Shown: positions 1-7,841, counted from the first letter of the stretch. The stretch is DNA of 13,704 nucleotides from Acidobacteriota bacterium (GCA_021827245.1 JAKAWN010000155.1:1-13704); one strand, 5' to 3'. Notes: generated by a model not told the origin, from the sequence alone. Numbers and translations are program-made.

Positions 1-68
1 CACTGCTCGAACTGTTGGCGCGCTTGCTCCAGCGTCGTCGGAATGGCGGGGATGTTCGGGGTCGTCAT
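1..68 (-). CDS. 5' end of an unidentified gene, possibly an insertion-sequence accessory gene (partial)
   Basis: A minus-strand reading frame starts with ATG at 68-66 and runs off the left edge, giving 22 residues that begin MTTPNIPAIPTTLEQARQQF. A strong ribosome binding site (GGGAGGAGAC, complement of 71-80) sits just upstream, which is why I believe the gene is real although only 68 bases are visible. The 'LEQARQQFE' start resembles small proteins encoded ahead of IS66-like transposition genes in acidobacteria and planctomycetes. That resemblance is from memory and weak, so the functional call is tentative. If right, an insertion sequence lies to the left, and its end falls somewhere between here and the truncated gene at 187. 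Confidence 0.45.
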   Translation of the reverse strand, partial: MTTPNIPAIPTTLEQARQQFEQ

Positions 69-186
69 CAGTCTCCTCCCGGCCCTGATTGGGCCACAAG
101 ACTGACGATACCCACTTCTCTCAGCTCCAGTCACGCACGCCTACCGAAGGCACACGTTTCAGGAAAGGACCGGCACAGAAGCCCGA

Positions 187-675
187 ATGCCCTTGTTCAC
201 GGCGGGATGCCCGTTTCAGGATGTTCCCAGCAGCCCTTACAAGATGTGGGAAATTCCGCTGATCCTGCGAACCACTCCTCTGCCACCGTCAGAGATCGTC
301 AATGATGATGACCCGCGCATCGCCTATCACGGGAACTGGTGGAGATCCAGCAACCGCGGTTTCCATGATTACAACGACGACGTCCACCAGACACATTCGC
401 CTGATGATTTTCTCGAGTTTGCGTTCACGGGAATAGGAATCGACTATCTTGCGGAAAAAGACAGCCGCCTGGGGAATGCCGACGTCTATCTCGACGGCAA
501 CTTCCAGCGGAACGTGAGCCTGCGGCTTGAAAACTTTCCCCGTTTCTCCCGGGTGGTGGTGTTCAGCATGCACGACTTAAAGCCAGGGGGCCACACCATC
601 AGGATTGCGAACAGGAACTATGCCGGCATTGTGGTTGACGCCTTCACGGTTTACAAAACCCCGAAGGAAATTTGA
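187..675 (+). CDS. Sugar-binding-like beta-sandwich domain, probable 3' fragment of a secreted glycosidase
   Basis: The frame is open from 106 to the TGA at 673-675; the first ATG is at 187 and none has a convincing ribosome binding site (another in-frame ATG is at 244). Residues from about 38 onward (DDDPRIAYHGNWW, SSNRGFHDYNDDVH, FTGIGIDYLAEKDS, NADVYLDG, LKPGGHTIRIANR, VVDAFTVYK) match the pattern of the galactose-binding-like jelly-roll domain often found at the C terminus of secreted glycosyl hydrolases. In those proteins a tryptophan/aromatic 'SW..SS.RG..DY.DDVH' stretch and an 'FTGTGI.Y..EK....G..DVYLDG' strand pair recur. There is no catalytic domain and no signal peptide. With a possible insertion-sequence gene immediately upstream, this is most likely the surviving 3' end of a longer gene (pseudogene). 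A stand-alone lectin-like protein is the less likely alternative. Confidence 0.6.
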   Translation: MPLFTAGCPFQDVPSSPYKMWEIPLILRTTPLPPSEIVNDDDPRIAYHGNWWRSSNRGFHDYNDDVHQTHSPDDFLEFAFTGIGIDYLAEKDSRLGNADVYLDGNFQRNVSLRLENFPRFSRVVVFSMHDLKPGGHTIRIANRNYAGIVVDAFTVYKTPKEI

Positions 676-745
676 CACCGGCGACAGCCATTGCATCACA
701 CGGACGCACGAGTTCCGGCTGCAGGCTGCCTGCCGGTAGAAGCGG

Positions 746-764
746 CGGCGCCCGGAACGCGCCG
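746..764. terminator. GC-rich hairpin between convergent genes
   Basis: CGGCGC (746-751) and GCGCCG (759-764) form a perfect 6-bp stem around a 7-nt loop. It lies in the 121-bp gap where the plus-strand domain fragment and minus-strand rhaM converge. No T-run follows on either strand, so it is at best a weak or Rho-assisted terminator. A second tight inverted repeat (GCAGGC-T-GCCTGC) sits at 721-733. Confidence 0.22.
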
Positions 765-796
765 TCACACGTTGCACGGGCAAGCGCCGGGCAAAT

Positions 797-1120
797 TCAA
801 TCTGTGTGGAAGACCTCTTCCATATTGGCCCACCATTCGCCTTCTTTGCGCGTCGCCACGGGCTGCTGCATGGGCCCCATAATGGCCCACCACTCCTGCG
901 TCTTGGGGTCGGCAGCCATCTTTTTCATGTCAGCGTCGTAGTCGCTTCCCACGTATTCGAAATAGGCGTAAAGGGTGTCGTCCTTCAGGAAAATTGAGTA
1001 ATTGCGGATGTTGCAGTCATGGATGGTCTTGAGCACTTCCGGCCACACATTGGAATGATAGCGAACGTACTCATCCTTTACCCCGGGCTTCAATCGAATA
1101 ACCTGTCCGTATCGTTTCAC
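797..1120 (-). CDS. rhaM: L-rhamnose mutarotase (RhaM)
   Basis: This cytoplasmic enzyme interconverts the alpha and beta anomers of L-rhamnose, supplying the anomer used by rhamnose isomerase or dehydrogenase. The 107-residue product matches the usual family length (about 104). I place the start at GTG 1120-1118, preceded by GGAGGAAGC; an upstream alternative start at 1162 would add 14 residues unlike the family. With this start, Tyr18, His22 and Tyr41 fall exactly at the numbers of the E. coli active-site residues, and the Trp pair is at 77-78, one off from E. coli 76-77. Other family hallmarks visible are HSNVWPEVL, CNIRNYSIFL, ADPKTQEWW and a C-terminal GEWWANMEEVFHTD. It lies downstream of a dehydratase remnant and an FAD oxidoreductase on the same strand, consistent with a former deoxy-sugar operon. 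Confidence 0.95.
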   Translation of the reverse strand: MKRYGQVIRLKPGVKDEYVRYHSNVWPEVLKTIHDCNIRNYSIFLKDDTLYAYFEYVGSDYDADMKKMAADPKTQEWWAIMGPMQQPVATRKEGEWWANMEEVFHTD

Positions 1121-1149
1121 GCTTCCTCCTTTCCACTCTTGGTTCAGAT

Positions 1150-1257
1150 TCACTTCCAGCACCTCGGCCTGCCGGCTGTCGCTTCCGTCCCGGCAGCAGA
1201 TGGAAGTGGAAATCGAACGTCCCGTGCTTCAACGCGCTGGATAACCGGGCTTTTCAT
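1150..1257 (-). pseudogene. N-terminal remnant of an enolase-superfamily sugar-acid dehydratase
   Basis: A minus-strand frame opens at ATG 1257-1255 and reads MKSPVIQRVEARDVRFPLPS before losing sense and stopping at TGA 1152-1150 (35 residues). The 'V..VE.RDVRFPL' opening is how L-fuconate dehydratase-like members of the mandelate racemase/enolase superfamily begin, where it forms the first beta strand of the capping domain. A purine-rich stretch (AGAGGATGGAA) lies about 10 nt upstream of the ATG. Full family members are about 400-450 residues, so over 90% is missing: the coding signal fades about 50 bp before the sequence leading into rhaM. I infer an internal deletion that joined the first codons of the dehydratase gene almost directly to rhaM. 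The family assignment rests on about 20 residues, so confidence is modest. Confidence 0.35.
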
Positions 1258-1592
1258 CAGTGTTCCATCCTCTGAGCTTCAACTGGGGAGAGGCAAGTAA
1301 ATTATCAGGATGTTCCGCCGCGTTACACCACTCGAACATGAACCACCACTGGGAACTTCCGCGACGATCGAGATCAATCATCCTTCTCAGGTGACTGCGC
1401 TTTGCCGTTTAAAACCGGACTGCCACCTTGTAATCAGAGAATATGCTATCAGAAGATTGGCCGTTCCCGAGTCTGCTTCCGCGCTCTCTAGGCCCAGGCC
1501 AGAAAACTCAATCTCTGAAAGGCTGGAAGTGCGACGTCGATTGATCGGTCACCCCGATCTGGTCCATAGCCGTGGCAGTGTTTCAGGTCGAG
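1258..1592. other. Gene-free stretch between the FAD oxidoreductase and the dehydratase remnant
   Basis: No convincing gene is seen in these 335 bases. An open frame on the plus strand at 1310-1600 has no recognisable protein features or ribosome binding site. A perfect 6-bp hairpin (GATCGG at 1543-1548, CCGATC at 1554-1559, 5-nt loop) lies about 35 nt past the oxidoreductase stop codon but lacks a T-run, so it is only a possible transcript end. On the minus strand, TGATAAT at about 1301-1295 could be a -10 element for the dehydratase remnant and rhaM; I see no matching -35. Confidence 0.4.
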
Positions 1593-3212
1593 TCAACTGA
1601 CGGGCTCGAGCTTCAAGTGCTCTGGGTTGGTCCACTCCATCACGGCGCCCTGCTTTTTGAGTTTCTGTTTCAGCAAACCCGGCTCGACTTCCTGGACTAT
1701 GCGCTTGTCGTCGATCGCCATCGTGGCGGCAATTCCAGCCGCTTGCCCCATGATCATGTAGACGGGCTCCAGCCGCAAAGCTCCGTAACCGATGTGAGAA
1801 GCAGACACGCTTACAGGAACCAGCAGATTGCTGCACTGATCTCGCCCAGGCAGCAGAATGCGGTAGGGAATCTGGAAAGGTATCGTTGGAACCTGCGTAT
1901 CACCCTCGTTCTGGACATTGCCACTCGCCTTTGCATAGCGCTGCACGTTGTGCGAGTCCGTGTTGTAGGAGCCCATCCCAATGGGGTCGGGTTTGGTGAC
2001 TTCGGTCTCAAGATCGCGCTGGGTCATCACGTATTCGCCGACCATGCGCCGTGATTCCCGCACGTAGAGCTGGAACGGCCAGTTTCCAGTGTCGATGAAT
2101 TCATCCCGAGCCAGACCCCACTGCTGCATTTCTTCCCTCAAAGGTTTTGGCACTCGCCGATCATGGGCCAGAAAGTAGAAAAAGCCGGCGGTATAATCGG
2201 CGTGTTCCCGCCACAGACGGCCCTGGCGGTTGTAGCTGGCCCTGGGATAGTCCCAGTTCTTGCCAATGTAGTCTGTTGAAAAGGCGCCGTTGTTGTTGAT
2301 GTCCGTCTTGTCGTTCGGCAGCGGGGAGATGATCATCAGTTGGTTCAATCGTGGAGTACTTCCCTGCTGCTTCGCAGTCTCTGCGATCAACCGCGCGAGC
2401 AACTCGTAGTCATATGCATTGTAATTGAGTGGCTTGGGAATGGGGACTTGGTTGTCCTTGTTCCTGGTCAGGCACAGGCGGAAGTTGTATGCCTGTACTT
2501 TTTTATCGCCGGCCCCAGCCTTCCCTCGCGGACCGTGGTTGATGTTTGGCAGCAGCCTGTGGTGCGAGCCATAGGCCGACACCGGCACTTTGAACCAGTG
2601 GCTAGCATAACGGTGGCCTTCCCGCACTCCTGCGAAAGACTCGCCGTACTTGTCCCCTCCTTCACGACCCCAGGTGAACGTCACTGCTGCCTGCCCCATC
2701 AAGTCGCCATCGTACGTGGCGTCAATAAAGGCTTGGGCTGAGAAAACATCTCCGCTCTCCATCGTGACTTGCGTGATGCGGCGGCTTTTCTTGTGGACGG
2801 CGCCGTTTTCGCGCAGGCGGCTGTTGTAAAACACATTTACCTTCGCCTCGCGAGCCATCGTTTTGAAAACATCCTCCGCCACATGCGGTTCAAAGTCCCA
2901 GGCGACGGGCACGCCGTAATGGTGCCCGACTCGCTTGAAAAACTCCAGGGAAATGCCGCCGATGGTTTCCTTCCTTCCCGTGTCGGTATGTCCCAGCCCA
3001 CTGGAGACCATTCCGCCAAGATGCGTGCCTGGATCGAGCAGCGCTACCCGCGCCCCCTGCCGCGCTGCCGCCACCGCCGCAACTACTCCGGAAGCCGTTG
3101 CTCCATAAACTACAACATCGTAAGATGGCGCGGCAGCAAATCCTCCTGAAGCCCCTACAAGCACCCCGCCCAGTCCAACTGCTGACTTCTTCAAGAAGGC
3201 CCGTCTCTCCAT
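1593..3212 (-). CDS. Tat-exported FAD-dependent oxidoreductase (FAD_oxidored family)
   Basis: The 539-residue product starts with a twin-arginine signal (MERRAFLKKSAVGLGG, hydrophobic run, then GGFAAAP), so export in folded form with bound cofactor is expected. The ATG at 3212-3210 is preferred because GGAG lies 6 nt upstream; an ATG four codons earlier (3224) has no such site. Residues 31-75 are a dinucleotide-binding fold: YDVVVYGATASGVVAAVAAA, in which GATASG is the family's variant of GxGxxG, then ARVALLDPG and LGGMVSSGLG. Length and pattern fit the Pfam FAD_oxidored group (about 450-600 residues), whose members are often mislabelled 'xanthan lyase' and whose substrates are mostly unknown. 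The C-terminal third contains a second FAD-contact stretch (ALRLEPVYMIMGQAAGIAATMA). Co-orientation with a dehydratase remnant and rhaM suggests a sugar-related substrate, which is inference only. Confidence 0.88.
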   Translation of the reverse strand: MERRAFLKKSAVGLGGVLVGASGGFAAAPSYDVVVYGATASGVVAAVAAARQGARVALLDPGTHLGGMVSSGLGHTDTGRKETIGGISLEFFKRVGHHYGVPVAWDFEPHVAEDVFKTMAREAKVNVFYNSRLRENGAVHKKSRRITQVTMESGDVFSAQAFIDATYDGDLMGQAAVTFTWGREGGDKYGESFAGVREGHRYASHWFKVPVSAYGSHHRLLPNINHGPRGKAGAGDKKVQAYNFRLCLTRNKDNQVPIPKPLNYNAYDYELLARLIAETAKQQGSTPRLNQLMIISPLPNDKTDINNNGAFSTDYIGKNWDYPRASYNRQGRLWREHADYTAGFFYFLAHDRRVPKPLREEMQQWGLARDEFIDTGNWPFQLYVRESRRMVGEYVMTQRDLETEVTKPDPIGMGSYNTDSHNVQRYAKASGNVQNEGDTQVPTIPFQIPYRILLPGRDQCSNLLVPVSVSASHIGYGALRLEPVYMIMGQAAGIAATMAIDDKRIVQEVEPGLLKQKLKKQGAVMEWTNPEHLKLEPVS

Positions 3213-3399
3213 GCTATTCTCCATTCAACCGGCAGGCAGCCGGACATAGAGTATTACTCAAAAATCTCGGACACAAAAGGGATGCCGATTGAACGAGCGG
3301 CGCTGCCCCACGGTGTCATCGCTATGAGTTCGGTCGACAAACCGATTGAGCGCACTCAGAGCCACCTTCGTCCGATCGATCTGCTAAGATTGAGTTGCT

Positions 3400-4536
3400 A
3401 TGATGCCATCGATTGATTTCGGTTCTGCACCCTTCCTTGTAATATGGGAGACAACCCAGGCTTGTGACCTTGCGTGCATTCATTGTCGCGCTTCTGCCCA
3501 GCCCTTACGTCACCCCGACGAGCTCAAGACTGAGGAAGGATTCAGGCTGCTAGCCGAGGCCGCTCAGATGGGCACACCGGTTTTCATCCTGAGCGGGGGT
3601 GACCCCACGAAACGTCCAGACCTGTTGGACCTGGTACGCGAAGGGAAGCGGCTCGGCCTCCGCATGGGTACAATCCCTGCAGCAACTCCCAATCTGACGG
3701 CGGTCACGGTTCGAGATCTGAAGGAGGCCGGGCTTGACCAGATGGCGCTCAGCCTTGATTATCCGCAGGCCGACCTCCACGACGGTTTCCGTGGGATCAA
3801 AGGAGCTTTTGATAAGACGCTGGAAGCAGCAAAATGGGCTCACCAGTATGGCCTGCCACTGCAGATCAACACGACGCTCTGGGCCGGGTCGGCACCCTAT
3901 CTTTCCGAGATGGCCGAGTTGGTTGAGCGTCTCGAAGCGGTTTTCTGGGAGGTGTTTTTTTTGGTTCCGGTTGGGCGCGGAGAAGTGTTGGATGGAATTG
4001 AAGCGCGCCGTTGCGAGGAATTGTTCGCCACCCTATATGAGGTTCAGAAGAAATCTCGCTTTATCCTGAAGGTCACTGAAGCGCCGCACTATCGCCGTTA
4101 CGTGGCGCAACGAGAGGCTCAGGGCCAGTCGGCGCGGCCATCGGAGAAACAACAGGATCACACTGGCTTGGTATCGATGCCTGAGATGCTGCGGCGGTCA
4201 GAGGGTCCCGGACATACCATCGGCTTTGCGCCTCACGGAGTGAATGCGGGCAAGGGCTTTGTCTTTGTTTCCCACGTGGGGGAAGTTTATCCGAGCGGTT
4301 TTCTGCCGATTTCAGCAGGAAATGTACGATCAGAGAGTTTGGCCGAAATTTACCGCAATTCCTCGCTCCTGCGCGCCCTCCGCGATCCTGAAGCCCTGCA
4401 CGGCCGGTGCCGGCGTTGCGAATATCGAACCATTTGCGGGGGTTCGCGTTCGCGAGCCTACGCATTGACAGGAGATTATCTGGCAACCGATCCGTGGTGC
4501 GGGTATCAGCCCCAGCGTGATGCTGCTAAAAGCTGA
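3400..4536 (+). CDS. Radical SAM/SPASM protein resembling NirJ/AhbD (TIGR04053-like)
   Basis: This 378-residue protein should bind a [4Fe-4S] cluster and cleave S-adenosylmethionine. The CxxxCxxC motif is at Cys22, Cys26 and Cys29 (ACDLACIHCRAS), the SAM-binding GGDP at 66-69, and 'LSLDYPQADLHDGFRGIKGAF' follows. A C-terminal SPASM/twitch-type set of cysteines (Cys337, 340, 346, 367 in GRCRRCEYRTICGGSRSRAY...WCGY) would hold an auxiliary cluster. The text 'FVFVSHVGEVYPSGFLP' and the overall order resemble the NirJ/AhbD/PqqE branch and TIGR04053, whose role is not established. No peptide substrate or heme gene lies next to it. The start is ATG 3400 (or 3403); the ribosome binding site is weak, and a TAAGAT box at 3385-3390, only 10 nt upstream, raises the possibility of a leaderless transcript. 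Its stop overlaps the convergent receptor gene by 11 bp. Confidence 0.88.
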   Translation: MMPSIDFGSAPFLVIWETTQACDLACIHCRASAQPLRHPDELKTEEGFRLLAEAAQMGTPVFILSGGDPTKRPDLLDLVREGKRLGLRMGTIPAATPNLTAVTVRDLKEAGLDQMALSLDYPQADLHDGFRGIKGAFDKTLEAAKWAHQYGLPLQINTTLWAGSAPYLSEMAELVERLEAVFWEVFFLVPVGRGEVLDGIEARRCEELFATLYEVQKKSRFILKVTEAPHYRRYVAQREAQGQSARPSEKQQDHTGLVSMPEMLRRSEGPGHTIGFAPHGVNAGKGFVFVSHVGEVYPSGFLPISAGNVRSESLAEIYRNSSLLRALRDPEALHGRCRRCEYRTICGGSRSRAYALTGDYLATDPWCGYQPQRDAAKS

Positions 4537-7423
4537 ACCTCAGGAAGAGGTTGAGACTACGGTTGGCCGACTGGTTTCCAAAGAAGCCTCCTGCCAGCGA
4601 AATTGATTGTCCAAAGAGCGACGATTGGACGTTGCCGACGGGCGTTCCAAGGTTAACTTTGTTGAAAACATTGTGCGCCATGACGCCGACCTCGATCTGA
4701 TAACGCTGGCCTTCGGCGCCTCCGTGATTGAAGAATCCGCCGCCACCGCTGCTAAGTCCTCGGCTGCCGAGACCTCCGCCATGGCCGTGGTAGTGGCCGC
4801 CGAAGCCTCCGCCACCCTGTCCTTCACCGCCAAAGCCAAAAGTCTTGGCGAGGCGAACGTTCATGGAGAACTGTCCCGGCCCGACAAGGTAGTTGATGGG
4901 GACTACAGCCTGCCCGTAAGCGGGCTCGTAGTTGAAGATACCCAGCGGCGTCGAGACACATGTTGCACACAGAGTCGTCGAGAGGGCTGGCCGGCTATTG
5001 AAGAGCGAGGATCCATACAAATCCTCACCGACGGTGATGTTATAGGGCTGTCCGGAAGTCGCCACCAGGAAAGGACTGAGGCTGAGACCGAAAGGCAAGC
5101 CGACTGAGCCACCGACAAAAAAGCGGTTCCGGACAGCCCATGCCGCGGGGCCGTAATCCAAAGCAAGGTTGTACTGATCCATCGGGAAGCTGCTGGCGTT
5201 GGTATTGGCATAGCTGAGTGTGTAGTAGCCGAAGAGCGAAAGATCCGCTCCCATGTTGATGTTGAAGTTTGCTATCAACTGATTTTCATTGAAGAGGCCG
5301 GCATTCTCATACTGATAAATATTCCCCACATCGCCGAAGGGCCGGATGCCGCTGGTGGGATCTGCCGGGTTATAAGTTCCCGGAAGAGGCGCATTGATGT
5401 TGCGAGTAATTAACTGATGGACTCCATGAGTCGTGATATAGGTAACCGACGTCTTGATGTTCCTGGTTATCTGCCGTTCGAGCCCGACAGCAGCCTCAAT
5501 GACATAGGGAGACTGATAATTGGGCGCGATCTGGTAGATGGTGGGAAAAGTCGCCGAACTGGTCAATGTATTGACGGGCGGGATATAAGGCGGAAGAAAA
5601 TCCGGTGAGTTGACAAGGTACTGCTGCTGGTTGATGCCGTTCAGTTCCTCCGCCTGGAGAATGTCCGCAGTATCAAAACGGTCATAGAAAATACCAGCAC
5701 CTGCTCTCAGTACGGTTTTGGGACCTTTACTGCCCCCGCCGATGCCCCAGGCGAAGCCCATGCGCGGGGCCACGTCAAAATGATCACTAATGCTGTTCTG
5801 GCCCTCCAGGCGCAGGCCCAACGTGAGGGAAATATTGGGACGCATGCGCCATGTATCTTCCCCGAATAAGGCATAGTCAATCCGGTTGACCTTGGCAACC
5901 GGGTTCCCGCTGGTGATCGAGAACTGGCTGGCACCCCCGCCGGCGGCCAGAATCTCGGCCGGCGTCCAACCGAGCGCAAGCCCTTGCTCGGTAATGGCGT
6001 ATGACTCCATTGTCGGAAAGGTATAGGTGCCGTTATAGCCGCTCGTGGTGTTGGCCGTTTCGTCGATGTACCGGACGCGGCCACCATAAGTGAGGTTGTG
6101 GTTGCCCAAGGTCATCGAAGTCAGGCTATGCAGTTCGTACTGGTTTGTCGTATCCAGGTAAGTGCCTGCACTGCTGCCTCCCCCGGTGAAGTTGCCGATG
6201 ACGTTGATCGTAGGACCGAGACTGAACGGTGTCTGATTGCTTGTGTCGTAACGATATTGAAAGGCGGTCTGGGTCACCGTACGGCTGCTGACTACTTGCG
6301 TGTCGTTGAGCTGGACGACGTGTTCGACGCCGGTTGAATCGTAGGCCTGCGACGGCAGTGATAGTTGCCCAATGCCAGCGTTCGTATTCGTGTTCGACCA
6401 GCGTTGATAGTGAACCGACAACACGTTGTTCTGGCTCAGTTGCAAATCCACACGTGGGCTGATATTCATTCGGGATGAAGGGCTGGGCACTGCCTCGCTG
6501 AACGAGATATCGGGCGGTTCTGTCCCGCCGATTGTGTAGTTAGGGTTCAGGAGTTTATTGTTCACGATCGAAGTGCCGTTGGTGTTCATATGGAATATAT
6601 CGAAAAAGAACGACGCCTTCTTGCCGATGGGCCCGCCGAAATTTCCGGAAAGAAAATCCGAGTAGTAGCCTGGCTGGTCAGTGACAAAAGGATTCCGCGA
6701 GTTGAAGGCCGAATCGTTGCCGAAACCGAAAATCTGGCCGTGATATTTCTGGAAGCCCGGTTTGGTAGTGATGTCGATCCGCCCATAGCCCAGCTTTTCG
6801 TATTGTGCTGAGAAAGGGTTCTGGTTGACGCGAACTTCAAGGATGGCTGACTTCGGTGGAAGCTGGCCGCCGGAGAATCCGTCGATGTAAATCTGGCCGC
6901 CGTTCGGCCCAGCCGCCGGACCCGCCAGTTCCTGGAGTTCGGACTGCAACTCGGTGGGATCGTTGGAAAGAGACTTGAGCGCCGCACCCTTCAGCACCAG
7001 CGCGCCAACATTGTTCTCGGGGCTGACGCTGAGCCGCTGGCTCTCGCTTTGGACGGTGACCTGCTGCTTTTCGATGGACAGCGCCAGTTGCGCATTGACG
7101 ACCTGAGGATGACGGTTGGCAATCTGGACACCGGCCTTGCTGAAAGTTGAAAAGCCCGCAGAGTTTATTTCAAGCGTGTAGGTGCCGGGTTCCAGGTTAG
7201 TGAAAATGTAACGTCCTTGTTCGTCTGTGTGGGCTACCTTTGTAGAATGGCCGGGTCCGACGAGTGTAATGGTAGCCGCCGGAATCGCTGCGCCGGAGGG
7301 ATCTGTCACCTGGCCTTTCAAACTGACTTTGGCCGTTTGCGCGAAGAGGGCAACGGGAAGGCAAACCGAAGTCAGTATAACCACAAGAAGCCATCTGTAT
7401 CTGTCAACCAGCTCGATGATCAT
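4526..7423 (-). CDS. Oar-like TonB-dependent outer-membrane receptor
   Basis: This 965-residue outer-membrane protein probably imports a ligand using TonB energy. The start is set at ATG 7423-7421 because GGAGG lies 6 nt upstream and a signal peptide follows at once (basic DRYR, then WLLVVILTSVCLPVALFA, cleavage near residue 28). The frame is open to 7747, but the extra 108 residues look non-coding. Residues about 32-115 are a carboxypeptidase-regulatory-like beta-sandwich (LKGQVTDPSGAAIPAATITL, GRYIFTNLEPGTYTLEI). Residues about 135-230 are the plug (ELQELAGPAAGPNGGQIYID, FSAQYEKLGYGRIDI). The rest is a beta-barrel ending in LNLFLRFSF, with the terminal Phe expected for BAM-dependent assembly. 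A Gly/His-rich insertion occupies about residues 862-906. The ligand cannot be read from sequence; in acidobacteria this large family is commonly linked to carbohydrate or peptide uptake. Confidence 0.93.
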   Translation of the reverse strand: MIIELVDRYRWLLVVILTSVCLPVALFAQTAKVSLKGQVTDPSGAAIPAATITLVGPGHSTKVAHTDEQGRYIFTNLEPGTYTLEINSAGFSTFSKAGVQIANRHPQVVNAQLALSIEKQQVTVQSESQRLSVSPENNVGALVLKGAALKSLSNDPTELQSELQELAGPAAGPNGGQIYIDGFSGGQLPPKSAILEVRVNQNPFSAQYEKLGYGRIDITTKPGFQKYHGQIFGFGNDSAFNSRNPFVTDQPGYYSDFLSGNFGGPIGKKASFFFDIFHMNTNGTSIVNNKLLNPNYTIGGTEPPDISFSEAVPSPSSRMNISPRVDLQLSQNNVLSVHYQRWSNTNTNAGIGQLSLPSQAYDSTGVEHVVQLNDTQVVSSRTVTQTAFQYRYDTSNQTPFSLGPTINVIGNFTGGGSSAGTYLDTTNQYELHSLTSMTLGNHNLTYGGRVRYIDETANTTSGYNGTYTFPTMESYAITEQGLALGWTPAEILAAGGGASQFSITSGNPVAKVNRIDYALFGEDTWRMRPNISLTLGLRLEGQNSISDHFDVAPRMGFAWGIGGGSKGPKTVLRAGAGIFYDRFDTADILQAEELNGINQQQYLVNSPDFLPPYIPPVNTLTSSATFPTIYQIAPNYQSPYVIEAAVGLERQITRNIKTSVTYITTHGVHQLITRNINAPLPGTYNPADPTSGIRPFGDVGNIYQYENAGLFNENQLIANFNINMGADLSLFGYYTLSYANTNASSFPMDQYNLALDYGPAAWAVRNRFFVGGSVGLPFGLSLSPFLVATSGQPYNITVGEDLYGSSLFNSRPALSTTLCATCVSTPLGIFNYEPAYGQAVVPINYLVGPGQFSMNVRLAKTFGFGGEGQGGGGFGGHYHGHGGGLGSRGLSSGGGGFFNHGGAEGQRYQIEVGVMAHNVFNKVNLGTPVGNVQSSLFGQSISLAGGFFGNQSANRSLNLFLRFSF

Positions 7424-7556
7424 CACGATCCTCCAATAACTCCTTCTGCATGGGGAGACAGCATCGCCGCTGCGTCGAGGGCCGGGCCGCCCTTGGCGTG
7501 AGACCCGGCGAGCCGGCACAAGCAGCTTTCGCAATAATCTCGTTTGAACTCTCCAT
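7404..7556 (-). CDS. Possible 50-codon upstream ORF overlapping the receptor start
   Basis: A minus-strand frame from ATG 7556 to TGA 7404 is preceded by GAGGAACGGAGAC (AGGAA 7 nt from the ATG). Its last 20 bases overlap the start of the TonB-dependent receptor in another frame, so the receptor's own GGAGG lies inside this ORF. The product begins MESSNEIIAKAACAG and contains adjacent Cys codons in RRCCLPMQKELLED. The geometry would allow translational coupling or leader-peptide control of the receptor. No known family is recognised, and chance openness in GC-rich DNA is a real alternative. Confidence 0.25.
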   Translation of the reverse strand: MESSNEIIAKAACAGSPGLTPRAARPSTQRRCCLPMQKELLEDRDDHRAG

Positions 7557-7841
7557 GTCTCCGTTCCTCGGACGGAAGGTTGTTTCAAGATTGTTCTTTC
7601 GCATAGCCTAGACGCCGCGGCAAAGGCGGTAGTTACGCTCGTCTTGTTAAATGAATGTAAAAACCCTTCGCCGGGAGTCGGACTTCGGCACAATACGGCC
7701 GGGAACGGAGTGCCGAAGATCACATTTCTACGAGGGTCCATCCCCATGCAGCGCGGAAGTCAAGTGCGGATGTGCGCGAAAAACTGCAATGCCTAAACAG
7801 CAAGGCAGCCAGAAGTTGCCTCAAGGCCGACCCTGACCTGT
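7557..7841. other. Divergent upstream region with no gene seen
   Basis: These bases lie upstream of both the minus-strand receptor and the plus-strand small membrane protein and should contain both promoters. On the minus strand, TTTACA near 7662-7657 resembles a -35 box, but I see no good -10 at the right spacing. Open frames here (for example 7651-7836 plus) have no ribosome binding site or recognisable protein pattern. Confidence 0.35.

Noticed and set aside
1310..1600. 96-residue plus-strand open frame
   Set aside because: No ribosome binding site or recognisable pattern, and it runs into the antisense of the oxidoreductase 3' end.
4607..5107. 166-residue plus-strand frame
   Set aside because: It is a mirror of the receptor's Gly-rich coding region and has no independent support.
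7424..7747. 108-residue N-terminal extension of the TonB receptor
   Set aside because: It has no family features, and a perfect ribosome binding site plus signal peptide support the start at 7423.
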